Below, one piece after another: positions 26,589-37,700 of a stretch of DNA of 64,000 nt. The stretch lies in contig JAIYCX010000013.1 in NCBI GenBank assembly GCA_027487795.1, forward strand, positions 70,148 to 134,147, written 5' to 3'. The position numbers and the translations under genes are program-made. Numbering within the stretch: the first letter of the stretch is position 1; every line of letters starts with the position of its first letter. The notes beneath the pieces are model-generated. The model did no database searches and had not been told where the DNA came from. It saw only the letters and a program-made list of their open reading frames with translations. Source of the DNA: Pseudomonadota bacterium (lineage in GTDB: Bacteria > Bdellovibrionota_C > UBA2361 > SZUA-149 > DAOLCO01).

Positions 26589-27179
26589 TTACGACGACTT
26601 CCCGAATATCGCCTGAAGCAATGAAGCCCAGAATCCTTTCTTAGGTGCACCCGATGTTTGAGTTGTTGAAGTACCAAGCGCTCCTCTACTACCTGCTTTA
26701 CTTGCAGCGGAAGTGATGCTCCCAGAAGAATTATTAGATGCAAGTTGAGTATCTGGCAATCCTTTTTTACCATTACGCTTAGCTTCCAACTCTCTCCTCT
26801 TAGCTTCTTTTTTTTCTAGAGCTTCTTTCTTCTTTGCTAGCTTAAGATTTTCTTTATATTTTTTATCTTCCCACTTAGCTAGTTTCTGCTCATATTTATG
26901 ATTTGCAACTACTAACTTCATTGTTGCAGGAACTCCGCCAAGCGGCCTAGCTTTAAGATTATTTCCGCCGGACCTTCTCATGATTTGAGTTGATCTTCTT
27001 ACTACGTATTGTTGCATATTACTTTGCACCCCACCTATTCGAATAACATTTCTGTTATTACGAAATAAAACACCCGCATTTGAATCCTTAACGTAAAGGA
27101 TCTGAGAGCAAATAAAGCAAATGAAGAAAATTACTATTCTTGAAAACTTGATAATTGAAGGTATATTTTTTAGAGCCAT
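26589..27179 (-). CDS. Small exported or membrane-anchored basic protein
   Basis: 196 residues. A hydrophobic N-terminal segment (IVIFFICFICSQILYVKDSNA) is a signal peptide or anchor. The middle is a highly charged Lys/Glu helix (residues about 95-135, KENLKLAKKKEALEKKEAKR), followed by a Ser/Thr/Gly-rich stretch and a short amphipathic end (GFWASLLQAIFGKSS). No family recognised. On the same strand as metF-gspK but over 100 nt upstream of metF. Confidence 0.65.
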   Translation of the reverse strand: MALKNIPSIIKFSRIVIFFICFICSQILYVKDSNAGVLFRNNRNVIRIGGVQSNMQQYVVRRSTQIMRRSGGNNLKARPLGGVPATMKLVVANHKYEQKLAKWEDKKYKENLKLAKKKEALEKKEAKRRELEAKRNGKKGLPDTQLASNNSSGSITSAASKAGSRGALGTSTTQTSGAPKKGFWASLLQAIFGKSS

Positions 27180-27236
27180 AATCCTAATATATATTACATT
27201 AGGTTATGAACCCACATCAATAGGTTGTGCTGTTTA

Positions 27237-27299
27237 AAAACTAATCAGATTAAGCATCTTGCTTAATTTAAAATATTCCCTAACTTACTGATTAGTTTT
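27237..27299 (-). terminator. Intrinsic terminator of the 27298 gene
   Basis: AAAACTAATCAG and CTGATTAGTTTT pair over 12 bp with an inner TAAGCAAGATGCTTA hairpin; on the minus strand the stem ends in a T-run. The stop codon of the gene lies inside the stem. Confidence 0.65.
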
Positions 27300-27960
27300 A
27301 TGCCGAAGTAATATCCCCAGACAGTAACTTAACAACTGATTTTGGATTTATCTTATCATTATGAGCACTTAATGCATCCTTTGGTTTAAATCGAATTTGA
27401 GATCCTGCTTCCTTAGCTAGACCAACTACCTTATTTAAATCTTCTGGACTTGCATTTGATGCTTCAAAATTAGAATCTACTACAGTAACCTGATCTGTCT
27501 TCTCTTTTAGAGATTCAAAAAGCGCTTTAATGTCAGCCTTTAGAGCATCTAAGTCCTTAGCTAACTGCATTATTTCTGATTTTTGAGACTTTCCAGGACC
27601 ATCGACAGCGTTAGCAACTACTTCCGAAACTGACTCAACATTTGATTCCGAGCTAGCTTCATCTACAGACTCACTTCCTTCCGATCCACTAAGTTTCTTT
27701 ATAGATTGAAGCGCATCTTTCGATAATGTAACCGCATCTTGAAGTTTATTTAGACCTGACTTACCCGCTGCGACTTGTGGTTTAACTTGCCCGCTAACTT
27801 TTACTGTAGTTTCAACTAGTTGATTTGCAAGTTCTGGTTTATTTGCCAGTTTTTCAAAACTCTTAGTTAAAGCTTCAGTATCTTTAGCTTGCCTATTTGA
27901 TTTATCTGAGGATAGGGCTTGAGCTGAGGGTGCTCTTACTCCATTTATATTGTCAACCAT
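27298..27960 (-). CDS. Hypothetical acidic helical protein
   Basis: 220 residues, hydrophilic, without signal peptide or membrane segment. Predominantly Ser/Lys/Glu/Ala helices (KSFEKLANKPELANQLVETT, LNKLQDAVTLSKDALQSIKK) and a Ser/Glu-rich centre. The start MVDNINGVRAPSAQ is unfolded-looking. This composition recalls flagellar or type III chaperone-like or secreted proteins, and the N-terminus of the giant FG-GAP gene is similar in style (MSDIKSINAAAPAQ), but no homology is demonstrated. Monocistronic with its own terminator. Confidence 0.65.
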   Translation of the reverse strand: MVDNINGVRAPSAQALSSDKSNRQAKDTEALTKSFEKLANKPELANQLVETTVKVSGQVKPQVAAGKSGLNKLQDAVTLSKDALQSIKKLSGSEGSESVDEASSESNVESVSEVVANAVDGPGKSQKSEIMQLAKDLDALKADIKALFESLKEKTDQVTVVDSNFEASNASPEDLNKVVGLAKEAGSQIRFKPKDALSAHNDKINPKSVVKLLSGDITSA

Positions 27961-28103
27961 GACACTACTTCCTTACATACTGCTAACAATCAAGTAGCCG
28001 TTAATAAACAGTGAATATCTTATTCACCAAATACAGATTTTAACGTCTGATAAGAGTTTAATCGGCAGTAGAGGGAAAATACTTTAGGGTAATTCGCAAC
28101 AAA

Positions 28104-29525
28104 CTACTCATAAACCCGTTTTTTAGAGTCGACACAGGAACTACCTTCCATAAAATACATATACATACGCCTAGAGGAACCAGATGCTCCGTTTAACTTC
28201 CAGTCATCATAAGTCTTTGCTTTTAAAGCATATTCTTTGGTTTCGACATCAAAAAAGCTCGCCCCATCTATAGGGAAAACAAAATAAAAGGCATAAAGAA
28301 ATTTATAAACGAAAAATAAAGATAAAACTGAGACTATTAATATAGAGTATTTAAAATGTTCTTGGATTTTAGCGAGGCCATATGCTGAAAGTATCGCAAA
28401 AAATGGCCAGGCACTGGATGCCCTCAGAGCGTGAGGCAATGAGTCCCAAGTTAAAGCAGCTGGAGAAAGTCCTGCGAAAACTCCAATAACTAGCAGCGCT
28501 AATGTATTTCGTTCTCTAAGAGATTCTTCTTTATTCTGCCTGCTTGATAATAATAAAGCAAAAGGCAGAAAACCTATTCCTAATATTTGAGGCCAGCTCA
28601 ATGCTCCAAAAAGTTTGGTTGAATGTCTATAATTTATATAGTCCCCATCTATCACTAAAAAATTCCAGCTTAGAAATTTCGATAAATTAAATAAAAACAA
28701 CTTAAAAATATCAACGTAAGTTTCTAGTCCGTTCTCAGCCCTATAAGTAGCTCCAAAAATAGATACAGTCTCAATGCGCGAAGATAAAAGACCGTACTTC
28801 ATGGAATATGCGAGCGGTAGGAACAAAAAAAACATAGTTATAAAATAAGAACAGTATTTTAGTTTAGACTTTTTAACAGCTGCAAAATCATAAAAACAAA
28901 GTGCAAAAATAAGAATAGGCACTGTAACTCTAGCAGCTGCATAGGTGTAACATGCAGCAGTGAAAAAAAATAATGACAAAATAAGATTAAACTTTCCGCT
29001 CTTTCTTAAAAAAAACAAAACTCCTAGGATTACATAAGTTGGCACTAGTGACGCATCCCAAGAAAGTTTAGAATTATGAAAAGCCCATGGACTGCAACTT
29101 GCTATTAATAGAGCATAAAAAGCGACACTTTTATTGAACAAAATGCGTGATAAATAATAAACACCAATCACTCCAATTAGAACTATAGTTGCAGAAAAAA
29201 GTCTTAGCGTAAAAATCGAAAAACCAAAAATAGATCCCCAAGCAGCCAAAGGATAAATATAGAAAGGTCCATGAATACCACTAGTGTCTGCCTGAAAGAA
29301 TAAAGGCAAGAACTTATCATGCCAAGCATCGTGCAAAGTTTGGCTGACACATAATGCATGTATCGCCCCTGTTGCTTCATCTATATAAAAACCAGGAGGA
29401 CTAGTTTCCAAGTAAGTTAGTCTAAAAAAATTCATTACTAAAATACATAAACATAGTACTAAGAATGCACTAGTTGTAAGAAAATTTCTTTGCTGCCCTT
29501 TTAAAAGGAAGGTGTTAGATATCAA
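28104..29525 (-). CDS. GT-C (ArnT/PMT-like) membrane glycosyltransferase
   Basis: 473 residues with about ten hydrophobic segments. Read from TTG at 29525, the only start after an in-frame stop. The first extracytoplasmic loop has PPGFYIDEATGAIHAL with the acidic residue typical of GT-C enzymes that use polyprenyl-phosphate sugars; then HGPFYIYPLAAW and a SPWAFHNSKLSWDASLVPTY block. Likely transfers a sugar from a lipid carrier to protein or lipid on the outer face. Divergent from a dolichyl-phosphate-mannose-synthase-like gene 40 nt away, which could make its donor. Confidence 0.82.
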   Translation of the reverse strand: MISNTFLLKGQQRNFLTTSAFLVLCLCILVMNFFRLTYLETSPPGFYIDEATGAIHALCVSQTLHDAWHDKFLPLFFQADTSGIHGPFYIYPLAAWGSIFGFSIFTLRLFSATIVLIGVIGVYYLSRILFNKSVAFYALLIASCSPWAFHNSKLSWDASLVPTYVILGVLFFLRKSGKFNLILSLFFFTAACYTYAAARVTVPILIFALCFYDFAAVKKSKLKYCSYFITMFFLFLPLAYSMKYGLLSSRIETVSIFGATYRAENGLETYVDIFKLFLFNLSKFLSWNFLVIDGDYINYRHSTKLFGALSWPQILGIGFLPFALLLSSRQNKEESLRERNTLALLVIGVFAGLSPAALTWDSLPHALRASSAWPFFAILSAYGLAKIQEHFKYSILIVSVLSLFFVYKFLYAFYFVFPIDGASFFDVETKEYALKAKTYDDWKLNGASGSSRRMYMYFMEGSSCVDSKKRVYE

Positions 29526-29564
29526 GACTTAGACTCTGAATTATAAAGTATTTAAAGTTACAAA

Positions 29565-30320
29565 TTGGACTTATCATTAATTATCCCCGCATATAACTCA
29601 TCAGAGTTTATTTTAACCAGTATAAATCTTGTTTCAGATTATTTATTAAATTTAGAGCTAGATTATGAGATAGTCCTAGTTGATGATGGTAGCTCAGATA
29701 ATACAGTTGCAGTAGCTGAAAAATCAGGCATTCGGAATTTAAAGATCATAAAACAGCCTAAAAACATAGGGAAGTACGCAGCTATTAAAGAAGGAGTAAA
29801 AAATGCTTCTGGTAGAGTTATAATATTTACAGATGCGGATATTCCATTCGACCTAGAGGCAATTAATTATATTTATAAACTAGTATCAAAAAGAAATTTC
29901 CATATAGTAATTGGAGATAGATCTATAGCTGAGTCTAGCTACTTACAACTACCAATAGCAAGAAGACTCGGAACATTTATTTTCTCTGGTCTTGTTAGAA
30001 TGTTAGTTACTGGGGGCTTATTTGATACTCAATGTGGATTAAAAGGTTTTAGAAAAGATATAGCAAAAGAAATATTTTCACTAGTCAGAGCTGATGGTTT
30101 TTCTGGTGATGTTGAGCTTCTCTACATTGCTTTAAAATATAATCTAGAAATAAAAAGAATCCCAGTCAGACTAAGAAATGCAGCCCCTAGTTCAGTAAAC
30201 ATTCTAAAACACGGACTAAGTATGACTGCGAAAATTATAGGGCTAAAGAAGAACTGGCAATTAGGATATTATAATTCTGATTCACTTAAGAAATTATCTA
30301 GTCAGAAATACTGGGAATGA
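29565..30320 (+). CDS. GT2 family polyprenyl-phosphate sugar synthase (DPM1-like)
   Basis: 251 residues from a TTG start, the only available start after an in-frame stop at 29553. GT-A fold motifs: LSLIIPAYNSSEFI, EIVLVDDGSSDNTV with the first Asp cluster, NIGKYAAIKEGVKNA, IIFTDADIPFD with the metal-binding DxD, and GGLFDTQCGLKGFRK followed by GFSGDVELL. Expected to load a hexose from a nucleotide sugar onto polyprenyl phosphate at the cytoplasmic membrane. Its divergent neighbour is the probable acceptor-side GT-C enzyme. Confidence 0.88.
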   Translation: MDLSLIIPAYNSSEFILTSINLVSDYLLNLELDYEIVLVDDGSSDNTVAVAEKSGIRNLKIIKQPKNIGKYAAIKEGVKNASGRVIIFTDADIPFDLEAINYIYKLVSKRNFHIVIGDRSIAESSYLQLPIARRLGTFIFSGLVRMLVTGGLFDTQCGLKGFRKDIAKEIFSLVRADGFSGDVELLYIALKYNLEIKRIPVRLRNAAPSSVNILKHGLSMTAKIIGLKKNWQLGYYNSDSLKKLSSQKYWE

Positions 30321-30338
30321 TTAAAGAAGCTAGAATGA

Positions 30339-31688
30339 TTAAAACAACTCATACTCTTTTATCTTAGTAAGCAAAGTTTTATAACTGACTCCTAGATCTT
30401 TAGCAGCCTTTGTCTTATTCCCCTTAGAATTAGTAAGAGCTTCTAATATTGCACGCACTTCTGTATTTTTTTGTGCAATTTGAGAAAGTTCTAATAGTCC
30501 AGTACTCGCTGCTTTTTCAACATTACTCTCTTGTTTATTCAATGCTAAATGTTGTCTATCGATTACCCCATCAGATAAGATCACTGCACGTTCTATCGTA
30601 TTTTGAAGCTCTCTAATATTCCCTGGCCAATCATAAGAATAAAGATCTCTCATTGCCTCGTTGGTAACTTGTACTTTAGGAAGGTGAGCTCTACTAGTAT
30701 CATCACTACTAAAATTCACACTATTACTAAAGTCAGTTAAAAAGTGATCAACTAATAAAGGAATATCATCTTTTCTATCTCTAAGCGGCGGAATCCGAAC
30801 GCTAAAAACACATATTCTATAAAATAAATCCTCTCTAAAATTCCCCTTAGAAACCTCTACTTCTAGATCTCTGTTCGTAGCTGAAATTAATCTCACATTT
30901 ACTGGTTTTGCTTTTGTGCTTCCTACTCTTCTATTTTCTCCCTCTTGCACTGCTCTAAGTAACTTAACTTGAGCAGCTGGAGTCATCTCCCCTATTTCAT
31001 CTAAAAATAAAGTTCCATTATTAGCAGCCTCAAAAAAACCTTCCTTAGCTACAGTCGCTCCCGTAAACGCGCCAGCTTCATAACCAAAAAATTCGCTCTC
31101 TATTAAATTCTTTGGAATGCTTCCGCAATTTACTCCAACGAATGGATTATTAGACCTGCTATGATTGTGAATATACCTAGCTAATACTTCCTTCCCTACT
31201 CCACTCTCTCCAGTTATAAGTATTGGTGTATCAAGTTTAATCGCCTTAGATACTAATCTAATTAGCTCTAGCATCTTAGGATTTTTTGTTACTATTTCTC
31301 CTGATAAACTTTTTCTTCTGACGGAAATTCCAACATCTAAATATTTTGAAACAGTCTTTTCTAAAAACTCTAAATCAAAAGGCTTCATGAAAAAATCTTG
31401 GGCACCAAGCTTTATCGCAGAGACTGCAAGATCGACAGTACCATATGCCGTCATCAACAATATTGGTGTAAGAGAATTAAATTCTCTTACTTCTCTTACA
31501 AAATCTATTCCTGTTTTTTTTCCTAGCTTTAAATCAGTAAGCACTAAATCAAACTCTGCCTCTCTCATGGCAACAATGCCTTTTTCGGCGCAGTCAAAAG
31601 CCCAGACCTCATGCGTTGAAGACCTAAGCACCTCAGCAATAATTTGCCTTAGTGAGGTGTCATCTTCAATGAGTAAAATTTTAGCCAT
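30339..31688 (-). CDS. NtrC-family sigma-54-dependent response regulator
   Basis: 449 residues in the full three-domain layout. The receiver has the acidic pair (IEDD), phosphoacceptor Asp52 in VLTDLKLG and a KPF lysine. The AAA+ domain has Walker A GESGVGKE, the sigma-54 contact loop GAFTGA, Walker B GTLFLDEIGEM and the arginine-rich sensor region IRVPPLRDRKDDIP-like (here FSVRIPPLRDRKDDIPLL). The C-terminus is a Fis-type helix-turn-helix (NKTKAAKDLGVSYKTLLTKI). Activates sigma-54 promoters when phosphorylated. No cognate kinase adjoins. Divergent from galU. Confidence 0.95.
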   Translation of the reverse strand: MAKILLIEDDTSLRQIIAEVLRSSTHEVWAFDCAEKGIVAMREAEFDLVLTDLKLGKKTGIDFVREVREFNSLTPILLMTAYGTVDLAVSAIKLGAQDFFMKPFDLEFLEKTVSKYLDVGISVRRKSLSGEIVTKNPKMLELIRLVSKAIKLDTPILITGESGVGKEVLARYIHNHSRSNNPFVGVNCGSIPKNLIESEFFGYEAGAFTGATVAKEGFFEAANNGTLFLDEIGEMTPAAQVKLLRAVQEGENRRVGSTKAKPVNVRLISATNRDLEVEVSKGNFREDLFYRICVFSVRIPPLRDRKDDIPLLVDHFLTDFSNSVNFSSDDTSRAHLPKVQVTNEAMRDLYSYDWPGNIRELQNTIERAVILSDGVIDRQHLALNKQESNVEKAASTGLLELSQIAQKNTEVRAILEALTNSKGNKTKAAKDLGVSYKTLLTKIKEYELF

Positions 31689-31893
31689 TTGTATATAATA
31701 AAGTCATAAATGCTGCTTTTAATAGAATCGGTATAATTTGCTATTTACTGGAGTAGGATATCAATAGAAAATCTTTAATAATAATAACTACTTAAGCGAT
31801 TTTAATTTTTCCATAACTCCAAACGTGCATGCTTAACAGCTTTAGAATATAGTCCCGACACTAAAATTCTTTTTTCATCTGGAGCTTCATTTT

Positions 31894-32766
31894 ATGCGAA
31901 TTCGAAAGGCTGTAATCCCAGCAGCAGGCTTAGGGACTAGATTTCTTCCTGCAACAAAGGCTGTGCCTAAAGAAATGTTACCGATCATCGACACACCAAC
32001 TATTCAATACATAGTTAAAGAAGTTGTAGATTCCGGAATTGAAGAAATTATTTTTGTAACTAGCAAAGGAAAAGATTCTATCCTTGATCACTTTGATACT
32101 TATGATGATCTAGAAAAGAAACTAGAGCGCGAAGGTAAAACAGATCTTGTAAATCTTCTTAAAGAAACTAGCCAAATGGCAAAGTTTGTTTCAATCAGAC
32201 AGCCTCAACCAAAAGGTCTTGGTCATGCGGTACTTTGCGCAAAAGATTTAATTGGAGATGAACCATTTGTTGTTTTGCTTGGAGATGATCTAGTTGACTC
32301 TTCAATACCTTGTACTAAGCAAATGATTGATGTTTATGAAAAAGAGAATAAATCAGTTGTAGCTCTGATGAGAGTTGGAGACGAGGATGTACCTAAATTT
32401 GGAATTTGTGGGGGTCATCAGGATACTGAAAGAGTTTATACACTAGACACTATGGTAGAAAAACCAAGTCTTGCAGAAGCTCCATCAAATCTTGCTATTG
32501 TTGGAAGATACATTCTAAAACCTTCAATTTTTAAATATCTAGAGCAGATAGATTTAGGAAAAGGCGGAGAGCTTCAACTTACAGATGCAATGGCTAGAAT
32601 GATGAAAGTAGAAGGCTTCGTAGGTTACGAGTTCGTTGGAGATAGATATGATGCCGGTGATAAGTTCGGATTTATTCAAGCTAATATTGCTTACGCGCTA
32701 AAAAGAAGAGACATAGCACCTAGATTACGAAGTTACTTAAAAGAACTTGTAGCAAATATGAAATAA
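31894..32766 (+). CDS. galU: UTP--glucose-1-phosphate uridylyltransferase
   Basis: Makes UDP-glucose for envelope glycans. 290 residues. The nucleotide loop GLGTRFLPATKAVPKEMLPI is exact for GalU, followed by IQYIVKEVVDSGIEEIIFVT, QPKGLGHAVLCAKDLIGDEP, VLLGDDLVD, VEKPSLAEAPSNLAIVGRY and GELQLTDAM. prmA follows after 25 nt on the same strand, and the aldose-epimerase-like gene after that, making a probable operon. Confidence 0.97.
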   Translation: MRIRKAVIPAAGLGTRFLPATKAVPKEMLPIIDTPTIQYIVKEVVDSGIEEIIFVTSKGKDSILDHFDTYDDLEKKLEREGKTDLVNLLKETSQMAKFVSIRQPQPKGLGHAVLCAKDLIGDEPFVVLLGDDLVDSSIPCTKQMIDVYEKENKSVVALMRVGDEDVPKFGICGGHQDTERVYTLDTMVEKPSLAEAPSNLAIVGRYILKPSIFKYLEQIDLGKGGELQLTDAMARMMKVEGFVGYEFVGDRYDAGDKFGFIQANIAYALKRRDIAPRLRSYLKELVANMK

Positions 32767-32791
32767 GCTAAATTTTATTAGTTCTAAAACT

Positions 32792-33670
32792 TTGGAAACT
32801 TTTGCATATCAGTTAGAACTAAGATTTAATGAAAACGAATACGATCAAGTTACATCCTTACTTTACGAAGTTGAGGTAACAAGTTTTTCTGAGGGCGAGC
32901 AAATCAGAGACGAAAACGGAGATATTCAATTAATCAATGAATACTCCGTTATAACCTGTTTCTTTGAAGCAAAAGATCAGGCGCAAAAATTAGAAGAATT
33001 AATAAAACTAAATTTTTCAAATATCTCTTCTAAAATTTTAGAAATCACAGACGACTATCAAAATGCTTGGAAGGAATGGGCGAAAGAAGTTGATATCAAT
33101 GAAAGAATAAGCATCATTCCAAAGTGGATAACAGATTCTAAAGATATAAATAAAAAAATCACTATAAGAATAGATCCAGCATATGCCTTTGGATCAGGAA
33201 GTCATCCAACTACAATAATGTGCCTTAAGTATTTAGATAAATATAGAAATATATTTTCAGAAATTGAATCATCGACAGTAATAGATATAGGCTCAGGATC
33301 AGGAGTACTCAGTATTCTAGCCAGTAAACTCGGTGCGAAATCTATAACTGGTATAGATATAGATGAACTTGCAGTCGTCGCGGCAAAGGAAAATGCCATG
33401 ATTAACGACTGTAGTAATATCAATTTTTCAACCAACACTCTTAGTAATATTAATACTGAATTTGATATAGTTGTAGTCAATATCATCAGCTCAGTGATTA
33501 CTGGATTATTACCCGATATCCTTAGAATAGTTAAAACGAATGGCATACTTATCATCTCTGGATTACTAGAATCGGAAACGGATGTTCTTGAAATTCCCCA
33601 AAATTTCGAACTACTAGAAAGTGATACTCTTGATGGCTGGTTAGCGCTGAGTTATAAGTTGCGCATATGA
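32792..33670 (+). CDS. prmA: Ribosomal protein L11 methyltransferase
   Basis: SAM-dependent trimethylation of L11 lysines. 292 residues from a TTG start; there is no ATG in the open stretch before it. Motifs: IRIDPAYAFGSGSHPTT, the SAM-binding VIDIGSGSGVLSILASKLGA, GIDIDELAVVAAKENA, and DIVVVNIISSVI in place of the usual NIL motif. The N-terminal domain is shorter and more divergent than the E. coli type. TGA stop overlaps the next ATG (ATGA). Confidence 0.92.
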   Translation: METFAYQLELRFNENEYDQVTSLLYEVEVTSFSEGEQIRDENGDIQLINEYSVITCFFEAKDQAQKLEELIKLNFSNISSKILEITDDYQNAWKEWAKEVDINERISIIPKWITDSKDINKKITIRIDPAYAFGSGSHPTTIMCLKYLDKYRNIFSEIESSTVIDIGSGSGVLSILASKLGAKSITGIDIDELAVVAAKENAMINDCSNINFSTNTLSNINTEFDIVVVNIISSVITGLLPDILRIVKTNGILIISGLLESETDVLEIPQNFELLESDTLDGWLALSYKLRI

Positions 33671-34590
33671 TATATACGATACAAAACGACAGATTTACAT
33701 TATCAGTCTCAGACAAAGGGGCGATAGTAACAAATCTCATTCTTGATGGTAAACAGATAACTAAGTCTGTTGAGACAATGACACAATTTGAAAAAGGTGG
33801 GCTTTTTAGTTGTCCTCAAATTTTTGGCAGATTATTAGGTCGAGAACTTTGGTTCCGCGGAAAATCTTATAAACTCCACTATCCTAAACAATTCGATAGC
33901 GAAACACTTGATCCTAGTAATATTTTTATTCATGGGTTTGAACATTTCCTAACATGGGATCTAGTGCAGCAAACTGAAAACTCTCTTCACTTTGAACTAC
34001 CGAAGGAAAGATTTGAGGAGAACTTCCCCTTTCCACATACTAGCTTTATTAAATACGATCTTAGTGAATTAGGTCTTAATATATCAGTAGGTATTAAAGA
34101 CTGTGAAATAGATACTCCAGCCGCATTGGTATTTCATCCTTTCTTTAATTGGACTATCGACGGTCAGACTCCAAGTTTAAAAGCTAATCTGGATCGTAAG
34201 TTTAAAGTTCCAGAAGAATCTGAATTTCCTATGCCTTGGTCAGCCCCTGTTAGTGCTAACAGTATCTTCAATGAAAATGAATTTGTTCTACTTAGCAAAG
34301 ATCTAGATCAAAGTTTTCTTTCATCAAATGGCATTTACGACATTAAATGGGGTTCAGATTTCGGAATTAGAATTCAAGATACAACTAAAAAGACCACAAG
34401 CAGTATTTACCCAGTACAAGTTTGGACTACAGGTGCAGATTCTAGAGGGTTATTTGGAGTAGAACCTGGCGGCCTTGCAAATATCTTTTGGCTTGCCAGT
34501 CAAAATGTTATTCCTGAAGAATGGCTGCCGATTTGTCAAAAAGGTAAAAGTATATCTAGAGATATGCTGATTAGTGTACTTTCATTTTAG
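33667..34590 (+). CDS. Aldose 1-epimerase family protein
   Basis: 307 residues of beta-sandwich type (galactose mutarotase-like superfamily). Family features: FIHGFEHFLTW, a catalytic-type His in LVFHPFFNW, PVQVWTTGAD, and EPGGLANIF near the C-terminus containing the expected catalytic Glu. It is divergent from GalM and closer in look to YeaD/Apf or uncharacterised mutarotase-like proteins, so the substrate is not assigned. ATG overlaps the prmA stop by 4 nt, suggesting translational coupling in a galU-prmA operon. Confidence 0.82.
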   Translation: MIYTIQNDRFTLSVSDKGAIVTNLILDGKQITKSVETMTQFEKGGLFSCPQIFGRLLGRELWFRGKSYKLHYPKQFDSETLDPSNIFIHGFEHFLTWDLVQQTENSLHFELPKERFEENFPFPHTSFIKYDLSELGLNISVGIKDCEIDTPAALVFHPFFNWTIDGQTPSLKANLDRKFKVPEESEFPMPWSAPVSANSIFNENEFVLLSKDLDQSFLSSNGIYDIKWGSDFGIRIQDTTKKTTSSIYPVQVWTTGADSRGLFGVEPGGLANIFWLASQNVIPEEWLPICQKGKSISRDMLISVLSF

Positions 34591-34707
34591 TCTACTATTC
34601 TAAGAAAAATCCATAATAAGGAAACAAAACTTTAAAATATCTTATAATTATTTAAGTTTTATTTCAGATATGACGATCAAATAAGATTAGTTGTCTATAA
34701 TCTGTAC

Positions 34708-37700
34708 ATGCTGTATCTTACTAAATATAAGTATCTAGTTTTATTGTCTTTGCTATTTTCTGTCTTAAGCAGTCAATATGTATCAGCTCAAGAACGACCT
34801 ACAAATTCCAGAATAAGAGTAAATACCCTCGGCACTATCTACTGCCTAAAAGCTAAAACAGGCATCTTAAATGGTAAAAGATTTAGAGAAGTTAGCAGTG
34901 GTTCTATAAAAATTAGGAACCAAAAAACAAGAAAAAAAGCAGTTGATAACTATGCTAGAGCTAAAATATTTTGTGATAAATTTATTCCACCAACAAAACA
35001 ACCTTCAATCCCTACCCCTACTGCTACATTAGTACCCGTTACTACTCCATCAACTTCAGCTTTTCCTAGCACTAGTGCAAGCGAAAATTCTAGTTCAAGC
35101 CCTGTAGCTAGTTCAAGTCCAGCAATTAGCTCAAGTCCTATAGCCAGCTCCACCCCAATTGCTAGTTCTAGTTCTGCTATATCAGCATCTCCTAGTTCTT
35201 CAGCTAGTTCAGTACCAAGCCCCACTCCCGAGCCTGAATCCCTCTGCGTTACTCAAACTTTATTATATAATGATTCATTTTCTAATAACAGCTTACAAAC
35301 TGGAGGTAATGGAATTTCATGGCAGGTAGAAAATGGTACTGCTCTTGAATCTAATTCTCAATTAGTTATTTATAGAAATAATTCTAGAGTTTTATCTACT
35401 CAAAATTTTAGTGAAAAAAGTTTAACTATTAAAGCACAAACCAGAATAAGCTGGTCTAGTCCATCTAAATTAGTTTTTCTTTACCAAGATATTGCCAATC
35501 ACTATTTTATTGGTATTTCTGGTAGTCAAGTAGGCTTATATAGAGTCTTAAATAATACTACTACGAGAATCGATGACGGTTACTTGGATAAATTTATTAG
35601 AATTCATCATGCTAGCGGAGCGAGCAGAAGTTATAAAATATTTTATCAAATAACATCAGGCGTTATTAGATTTAAGATAGACAGTAACCTTCTAGAAGAT
35701 GGGACAGATTTTGAATACGAAATTTCTGATTCTAATCAAGCTGCAGTAACTAAATTTGCTTCCGGTGGAAAACTTGGATTTATAGATTATTCAAGCGTAA
35801 GCCCATCAACCGCTGGGATTATTATTCCAGAAATCGATATATATGGTGGATGTCATGCCGAGCCTGCTAGAGAATTAAAAGAAATTTTCGTCTCTGACTC
35901 TTCGGGAAATGATCTAAATGTGGGAACATCAGCACAACCTTTAAAAACCATAAAACATGCAGCTAGCTTGGCAAAAGCTGGAGATCAAATAAAAGTATTT
36001 CCAGGGGTGTACTCAGAGAGTAATATTAAAACTACATTTTCAGGCAAACAAGGCCTGCCTATTAAATTTATACCTACCGATTCCTTAAATAAACCTATAA
36101 TTACAGGCGCACTTCCTTCTACCAATGTTAGTTGGCAAAATATAAGTTTAAATAGAATAAATACTTCAATATCAAGACCACCTGGGAAAATATATGGTAG
36201 TCAATTTGAAATGCAAGTTTCGCAATATCCTAACTCTAGTGATCCAGAAAATCCAGATTATGTAAATGACTTCTTAGCAGTACCTAATCAAGGAAGTAAT
36301 AATGGACCTAGGATTAGATTAATAGATTCAACTATACTTTCACAATATGCAGATGGAAGCCTAATTGGAGGAACTTTAACTGTCTGGGATAATGAATCAA
36401 ATTCAATGGCCAGCGCTTTGATTTTAGATAATATTGCCTCTACAGGTACCCTCATTACAACGGGTGTTAATGCTATTACAAATGGTGATAAATATGTAAT
36501 TAGAAACCTAAAAGAACTTATCGATGTCGACAAAGAATATAGTATTGATGCAGGCAAACTTAATGTTGTCAGCTTCACTCAAACGAACAGTAATTTAAGT
36601 ATTACATTATCGGGAACAAATTTAATATCAGATATAAATGAAATTACCTTACACATATTTGAAGGGAATAATATATCAAGCACTCAAAGTAGTACTGCGA
36701 TACTGAAGAACGAAGTAAAAACTATTAATATAGACGTACCTACTGGCATGACAACAGTATCTAGTGTTTATGCCTCAGTTAGCGATTCAGATCTTTATGA
36801 AATAACAGCAAGAATACCAAGTAATACGAATGCTAGTGATCTAAAAATCGCAGTTGAAGATTCTGCATTTAATTTTTCTAATGGGAATACAGATTACATC
36901 GAGATAGATGGTTTTAAAATTAACTACTTTAAAGGAAATGCAATTAACGTTTCATCCTCTGGTACCGCAAGAAATATAGTAATTAAAAATTGTGAAATTC
37001 ATAATAACGGTTCCAGTGGTGTTTCCGCTAGAACAAACTCTCATGGTTTAAAAGTAGTCAATTCCAAGCTTTATTCAAATTTTTCAAATGGCATAAGTAT
37101 AGGCGGAGGAGAAAATTATTTAATAGATAATAATGAAATTTATTTGAATGAAGATAATGGAATCTGGTTAGGCAATGGCGGAACTGGTCAATATTCTGGA
37201 GGCCTATATCATGTCAGAAATGTATTAGTATCTAATAATTATATCCATGATCATATATCAAGAAGAAGACATCCAGATGGTTTTCAATGTCAACAAGTAG
37301 ATGAGCTAATATTAGACAGTAATGTATTTGAACAACCAGGTCATCAGAATATGTGGTTACAGTACAATGGAAAAGTAAGCTTAATTAATAATATATATAG
37401 AAATGGTCCACTAGGGGTTAATAGCGTAAGGCAGGGTTTTCTTTTCAATAATACATTCTATAATTCGACAGTTAGATTTGATAGCTGGCAAGATAGAGAA
37501 GAGTTCCAGCCTAGGCTAGTAGAAATAAGAGGTAATACTTTTATCGGAAGTGGAATTACAAGACCTCCAGAACATCTTTGGCCAGCTCTACAGTATTCGC
37601 ATAATTTTATTAGCATAGTTAATGGAGCTAATGACCTAAAACTAGGTTACAAAACTATAGTAAATTCAACTCCATCTGATGCAAATAGCTTAAATAATTA

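Noticed and set aside
33202..33740. Antisense ORFs within prmA and its neighbour
   Set aside because: Shadows of strongly supported coding sequence.
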